From Aquisediminimonas profunda (GTDB lineage: Bacteria > Pseudomonadota > Alphaproteobacteria > Sphingomonadales > Sphingomonadaceae): 64,000 nt of DNA. Position numbers and translations under genes: made by a program. Below, piece after piece: positions 60,045 to 64,000 of the stretch. The DNA is taken from NCBI RefSeq assembly GCF_019443285.1, contig NZ_CP080327.1:2972001-3036000 (forward strand). Direction: 5' to 3'. Each line of letters starts with the position of its first letter. The stretch's first letter is position 1. Below the pieces are notes generated by a model, which was not told where the DNA came from, searched no databases, and saw only the letters and a program-made list of their open reading frames with translations.

Positions 60045-62297
60045 TTAGAAGCATTTGGTCGCGCTGATGCCATAGGTCCGCGGCGCACCATAAACCCGGA
60101 AGCCGACGCCAAGCACGGTCTGATTGACGCCTTGCGTCACATATCGCTTGTCGCCCAAATTCTTTCCCCAAATGGAGAAATCCCAATCTCCCTTGCGCAG
60201 GACTGATGCCCGGGCGTTCCAGACCCAATAACCTTTTGTTGCGATGATCGGATCGTTCAGAGCGTCCTTGAAAGCACTGGATTGATAGCGGCCATCGACG
60301 GCGAAGCGGGCAGAGATCGTGTCAGCCAGCGAGAACTCGTATGACGCGCCGGTATTGAAACTGAGCTTCGGGGCGTCGGGGAGCCGGTTTCCGGCGGGAA
60401 CGTTGCCGCCGGAAGATGCGAAGCTGCCGAGTTTTGAATGCAGAAGGCCAAGGCCCGCATTTAGTGTCAGCCCGTCTAGCGCCGCGGGTGATAGCGTGAG
60501 GTCTGCATCGATGCCATATATTTCTGCCGAATTTACATTGCCGAGCCGCTGGATCGGCAGGCCGCCTACAAAGTCGCGAATAAAAGTCTGCACGTCATTA
60601 TAGTCATAGTAGAAGGCGCTTATCGAGTACCCCAGACCAGCGGATGGAGCGCGTCCCTTGATGCCGATTTCATAGGCAATCAGTTTTTCCGGACGGTAGG
60701 GGATAAGTTGCCCAGAGTTCGTCGCAACGCCCGCAAAAAAACCGCCGCTCTTGATGCCCTGTGTTGCTGATGCGTAAACCAGCATTCGCGCGCTTGGTTT
60801 CCAGTTAAGACCAAGTTTCCACGACCAGTTCTTGTCGGTAATCTTGGCATTGCTGACAGCCAACGGAATTGGGGGGGAACCAAATGGTGCACCGGTGAGG
60901 GCGCTGCCAGGTGCGAGCGATACCAGATCAGTTGTTCCGCCAATATTCGTTCGGCGTTCGGAAGTGTAGCGAGCGCCTGTGACAAGTTTGAGTGTATCGG
61001 CGAGGCGCCATTCCCCATTTGCAAAAATCGCGGCCGACTTTGATCGCTGATCAGATGACGTGAAGGTTGTCGTATTGAACAACGCCGAGAGATTGCCTGA
61101 ATAGGATGTTTCCACGTGATCCTTGGAGTAGAATCCGCCAATCAACCAGTTCACCAGTTGGGTGTCGCGGGACAAACGCAGTTCTTGTGAAAATTGCTTC
61201 ACCCGGTCATCGGTTACAAAATCCAGTTGGGGCAATGGTCCAGCATCGGTATCGGCCGACCATTGGCGATCGAATTTGATATAGCCAGTAACCGAAGTCA
61301 GTGTCGCAAAGCCCAGATCGGCCTGGACGCGTGCCGTCGTGTTGACCTGGTTCACATCATAGTCGGGGCTAACTGACCAGTTTCCTCTAAATGGATTGCC
61401 ATCGGTATCGGTATAACCAAAAAAATCTGAACACTGCGGTGCGCCGGGACAAGTCACACCAGCGGGAAGACTTGGTGTCGGGAAGGCACCAAAAAACTCT
61501 GCAGAACCGAGCTCGGAGCGGCTCCGTTGTCCCTCCACCTTCAAGAGCACCTCGACCCCATCAGACGGCTCCCAAAGCGCCTGCGCGCGGCCGAGCAGAA
61601 CCTCCCTGCGGCCGATATCCCGATTAAGGCGTTGATTGAAATAATAGCCCTTGTCCTGGAAAATTCCCTTGCCGGCGAAGCGCAGCGCAAGCGTGTCGCT
61701 CACTGGAACGTTGACCATCGCTTCGACGTCTTTTGCCTGATAGTTACCCCAAGAACCGCCCAATTTGCCTGTCACACCTGCTAGACTCGGTCGCGCGGTC
61801 ACAATGTTCAGCGCTCCGGCGGTCGCCGTCCTGCCATAAAGTGTGCCTTGTGGGCCCTTGAGGACTTCAAGACGCTCGATATCAAAGAAATCGAAATTCA
61901 TCAGTGCGAGCGAACTCAATGAAACTTCATCGACATAGACACCAGCGCTCGGGTTGTTCGTCGCGCTGAAATCGTTCAGGCCGACGCCGCGAATTGTAAT
62001 GACAGGAACAAGGCCGGGAATGTTGTCCTTTACTGACACATTTGGCGTGAAACTGACCAAGTCGGTTACCGCCTCAATCCGTTTTGTTGCCAGCGCCTCC
62101 GCACCGGCGACAGACAGGGTGATCCCGACGTCGAGAGTGCTTTGAGCCCGCTTTTGTGCGGTCACGATGATCTCGCCGCTATCATCACTCGGGGTAGTGT
62201 CCTGAGCCTGAGCTTGCGCGGCGGCGCCAAGTGCAAGAGCCGATGCGGCCAGCAAAGTCATATGGCTGTGCGCGTGCAGAGTTTTGCGAGATTTCAT
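60045..62297 (-). CDS. TonB-dependent outer-membrane receptor
   Basis: A 750-residue receptor with a signal peptide (about 1-32, ending AQAQAQ), a TonB box-like GEIIVTAQKR, a plug (VLKGPQGTLYGRTATAGALNIVTARP) and a barrel that ends in GISATKCF. ATG 62297 has a TTGGGAGG Shine-Dalgarno; the frame upstream to 62435 crosses the divergent promoter. It heads a likely operon with two esterases, which suggests uptake and hydrolysis of an ester substrate. A palindrome 50-63 bp upstream is a candidate operator. Confidence 0.92.
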   Translation of the reverse strand: MKSRKTLHAHSHMTLLAASALALGAAAQAQAQDTTPSDDSGEIIVTAQKRAQSTLDVGITLSVAGAEALATKRIEAVTDLVSFTPNVSVKDNIPGLVPVITIRGVGLNDFSATNNPSAGVYVDEVSLSSLALMNFDFFDIERLEVLKGPQGTLYGRTATAGALNIVTARPSLAGVTGKLGGSWGNYQAKDVEAMVNVPVSDTLALRFAGKGIFQDKGYYFNQRLNRDIGRREVLLGRAQALWEPSDGVEVLLKVEGQRSRSELGSAEFFGAFPTPSLPAGVTCPGAPQCSDFFGYTDTDGNPFRGNWSVSPDYDVNQVNTTARVQADLGFATLTSVTGYIKFDRQWSADTDAGPLPQLDFVTDDRVKQFSQELRLSRDTQLVNWLIGGFYSKDHVETSYSGNLSALFNTTTFTSSDQRSKSAAIFANGEWRLADTLKLVTGARYTSERRTNIGGTTDLVSLAPGSALTGAPFGSPPIPLAVSNAKITDKNWSWKLGLNWKPSARMLVYASATQGIKSGGFFAGVATNSGQLIPYRPEKLIAYEIGIKGRAPSAGLGYSISAFYYDYNDVQTFIRDFVGGLPIQRLGNVNSAEIYGIDADLTLSPAALDGLTLNAGLGLLHSKLGSFASSGGNVPAGNRLPDAPKLSFNTGASYEFSLADTISARFAVDGRYQSSAFKDALNDPIIATKGYWVWNARASVLRKGDWDFSIWGKNLGDKRYVTQGVNQTVLGVGFRVYGAPRTYGISATKCF

Positions 62298-62335
62298 GAT
62301 CAATCCTCCCAAGATTGTGTGCTGCCGTTTATTTC

Positions 62336-62360
62336 GACATTCTGGTATGTCTCCAGACAT
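62336..62360 (+). promoter_or_regulatory. Overlapping palindromes in the divergent TonB receptor/TetR promoter
   Basis: GACAT-N6-ATGTC (62336-62351) overlaps the perfect palindrome ATGTCTCCAGACAT (62347-62360), so three half-sites of GACAT/ATGTC type are spaced across 25 bp. The region lies 42 bp before the regulator start and 39 bp before the receptor start. A protein with two TetR units could occupy such an array. Confidence 0.5.
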
Positions 62361-62401
62361 CATAGAAAAAACACTTTTGCAAGCAAATTCGACAACGGAG
62401 T

Positions 62402-63724
62402 ATGAATACACTCCTCTACGAAAAAATTGTGGCATTGTCCGGTTCGGATGCTAAACCAGTTCTCATGGTTGAACTGTTGGCCCAAACACCCTCTGGCACG
62501 TCACGGCCCAGACATGCAGTGAAACGGCAGATTTTGCTCGAAGAAGCAGCGCGCCAGATCAACGATCGAGGTGCCGGGGCGGTCAGCCTGAACGATATTG
62601 CCGAACGTGCCGGCCTTTCGCGCAATGCGCTTTACTACTACGTTACAGATCGCGCTGATCTGACTTTTCAGTGCTATTTGAGGACCTGTGAGTCAGCGAC
62701 GGAGAACTTGGCTATTGCCTATGAGCAGGGCGCCAACGCTCTTGAACGGATCCGCATTTATACTGAAAGAACTCTGAGTTACGAGCGCCCTACACTGGCG
62801 GCGCTTTGCGATCCGGATTTCCTTCCGGAGCCGCATCGTGCCACGATCTTGGACCTTGACCGACGCAACATCGAGACACTGGAAAATTTCATCACGGATG
62901 GGGTGCATGAAGGCATCATTCGTCCCGTCCATACCGAAATTGCTGCACAGACCCTGCATGGAATGATTAACTGGACACAGCTGTCTTACAAGTGGCTGAA
63001 CCAGAAGGATGGCAAGGCACTTCGCAAGCGCGTCACTGGCTCAATCTTGGACCTGTTCTTTCACGGCCTTGCTGCAAGCGAGGGCAAGAGCTTTGCATGC
63101 CCGATCGATGTCGCGACGCTGACAGCGAGGCCATTCAATGCTTTTGATCGCGCGCAAGCGACACAGGAAAAAATGGCACAACTCGTGGCAGCAGCATCAC
63201 GCCTGTTCAATCGCCGTGGCATCGACGGGGCATCGCTCGATGATATCAGCGCGAGTGTCGGCGCGACAAAAGGCGCAGTGTATCATTATTTCGACGACAA
63301 GATGCATTTGATTACGCAATGCTATGAGCGTGCATTTGATCTTTATTCCATGTTCGTTGATGTGGCGCTGGCACAAGGGACAACAGGCTTCGAGCGCTCA
63401 ATGATGGTCATGCACCTTAATTCGCAAGCGCAGGCTGGGCCCACACCGCCCCTCATGCTCCAACCAGGGTTGCTGTCCGTTCCCGAAAGCCACCGTGCGC
63501 GCTTCATGCTGCAATCACAGGAGATTTGGCGACGCTGCGAAGCGATGATCCGTGAAGGAGTTGAAGACGGAAGTTGCCGACCCTGCGATGCTCGTGCAGT
63601 TGCAGACGTCTCTGCAGGTGCCTTCCTGTGGCTCCACAAATGGCTGCCAGAGAATTATGTGCTGACACCATTCCAAGTTGCGGACGAACAATGCCGCATT
63701 TTGATCAATGGTGTCGCTCGTTGA
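62402..63724 (+). CDS. Regulator with two TetR units in one polypeptide
   Basis: A 440-residue protein, about twice the TetR length. Unit 1 has a helix-turn-helix at about 61-85 (VSLNDIAERAGLSRNALYYY) and its own ligand-type helices to about 225. Unit 2 has a second helix-turn-helix at about 277-298 (ASLDDISASVGATKGAVYHY) and a second helical domain. The halves are related but not close copies. It would act as a single-chain pseudo-dimer or bind two sites. It is divergent from the receptor/esterase operon and probably regulates it. ATG 62402 lies after CGGAGT. Confidence 0.88.
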   Translation: MNTLLYEKIVALSGSDAKPVLMVELLAQTPSGTSRPRHAVKRQILLEEAARQINDRGAGAVSLNDIAERAGLSRNALYYYVTDRADLTFQCYLRTCESATENLAIAYEQGANALERIRIYTERTLSYERPTLAALCDPDFLPEPHRATILDLDRRNIETLENFITDGVHEGIIRPVHTEIAAQTLHGMINWTQLSYKWLNQKDGKALRKRVTGSILDLFFHGLAASEGKSFACPIDVATLTARPFNAFDRAQATQEKMAQLVAAASRLFNRRGIDGASLDDISASVGATKGAVYHYFDDKMHLITQCYERAFDLYSMFVDVALAQGTTGFERSMMVMHLNSQAQAGPTPPLMLQPGLLSVPESHRARFMLQSQEIWRRCEAMIREGVEDGSCRPCDARAVADVSAGAFLWLHKWLPENYVLTPFQVADEQCRILINGVAR

Positions 63725-63975
63725 TGCGAAGCGCGATCCGATGCCTGAACGAGCATTATTCAGGCAAGCTAAAGGGCCGACTTCGTGCAGTGACCAACTT
63801 GGATCGAGCGGCTTTGTATTGGAGCGTATTGGAGCGAAGTTGTCGCTTAATCCACGCATGAACGAACGACGGGCAATCCTGATTGAGCCCGCTAAAGAGG
63901 ACGTTCCGGAGTGCCCCACTTCTCAGGAGTTTGAGGACTGAAATTGTATGTCCGCAATGGGGTCGAAAATGGTCT

Positions 63976-64000
63976 AGCCGCAATGCCGCGTTTGGCGTGG
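63976..64000 (+). repeat. R2-associated block at the right window edge
   Basis: These 25 bases match 53366-53390 at 23 positions and run off the window, so a full R2 copy probably continues beyond it. The 250 bp between the regulator stop and this block hold no gene I can support; GTATTGGAGC is repeated at 63818-63835. Confidence 0.6.

Overview
The window looks like chromosomal DNA of a sphingomonad-type alphaproteobacterium (Sphingopyxis, Novosphingobium, Sphingobium and relatives). I infer this from the high GC, four TonB-dependent receptors, the abundance of oxygenases and short-chain dehydrogenases, TlyA, HspQ and TspO genes of alphaproteobacterial type, and a P450cam-family cytochrome, a family known from Novosphingobium. 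No rRNA, CRISPR array or intact transposase was seen. The assignment comes from reading the sequence and not from a database search.

Layout. (1) 0-4.3 kb: a three-part envelope polysaccharide enzyme and a DedA membrane protein. (2) 4.4-19.1 kb: three catabolic operons in series on the plus strand, each paired with its own AraC-type regulator on the minus strand. Module A: quinone oxidoreductase, TauD-type dioxygenase, alpha/beta hydrolase. Module B: CMD-like protein, BKACE (DUF849), SDR, MFS transporter. Module C: small membrane protein, haem/beta-propeller protein, alpha/beta hydrolase, DUF1330-like membrane protein, zinc alcohol dehydrogenase. The substrate is unknown. (3) 19.1-22.1 kb: a serine-recombinase remnant and an amidohydrolase gene bracketed by related repeats.

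(4) 22-41.7 kb: a catabolic locus whose parts match the camphor-type (bicyclic monoterpenoid ketone) pathway. It holds a CYP101-like P450 with the camphor-contact tyrosine and Asp-Thr pair conserved, a zinc alcohol dehydrogenase, three luciferase-like flavin monooxygenases, a flavin reductase, a RibBX protein for flavin supply, an OTEMO-like Baeyer-Villiger monooxygenase, an acyl-CoA synthetase, two enoyl-CoA hydratases, an SDR, three SnoaL/NTF2-like proteins, a TonB receptor and two TetR regulators. Five palindromes of form TCAAC-N6-GTTGA sit in its promoters and two of form TAAGCCA-N2-TGGCTTA flank the first TetR gene, so the scattered operons look like one regulon. No ferredoxin or ferredoxin reductase for the P450 is present here.

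(5) 42-51 kb: mostly housekeeping: tRNA-Ser(CGA), hspQ, tspO, two paralogous TonB receptors, tlyA, an MHS-type transporter, a lipoprotein, a queuosine-precursor transporter and tRNA-Arg(TCT). Between the lipoprotein and the transporter is a small transcription unit: an 18-codon ORF whose Shine-Dalgarno matches the anti-SD of 16S rRNA over 15 nt, ending in a strong terminator. (6) 51-53.5 kb: an AT-richer patch with a J-domain protein and hypothetical proteins. (7) 53.5-57.4 kb: a tightly overlapping photolyase / DCC-thioredoxin-like / ABC1-kinase operon and a DUF3429 membrane protein. (8) 57.9-63.7 kb: an HSL-type esterase, a beta-lactamase-fold esterase, a TonB receptor and a divergent regulator made of two TetR units in one chain. 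Two families of short dispersed repeats (called R1 and R2 here) occur in the gaps.
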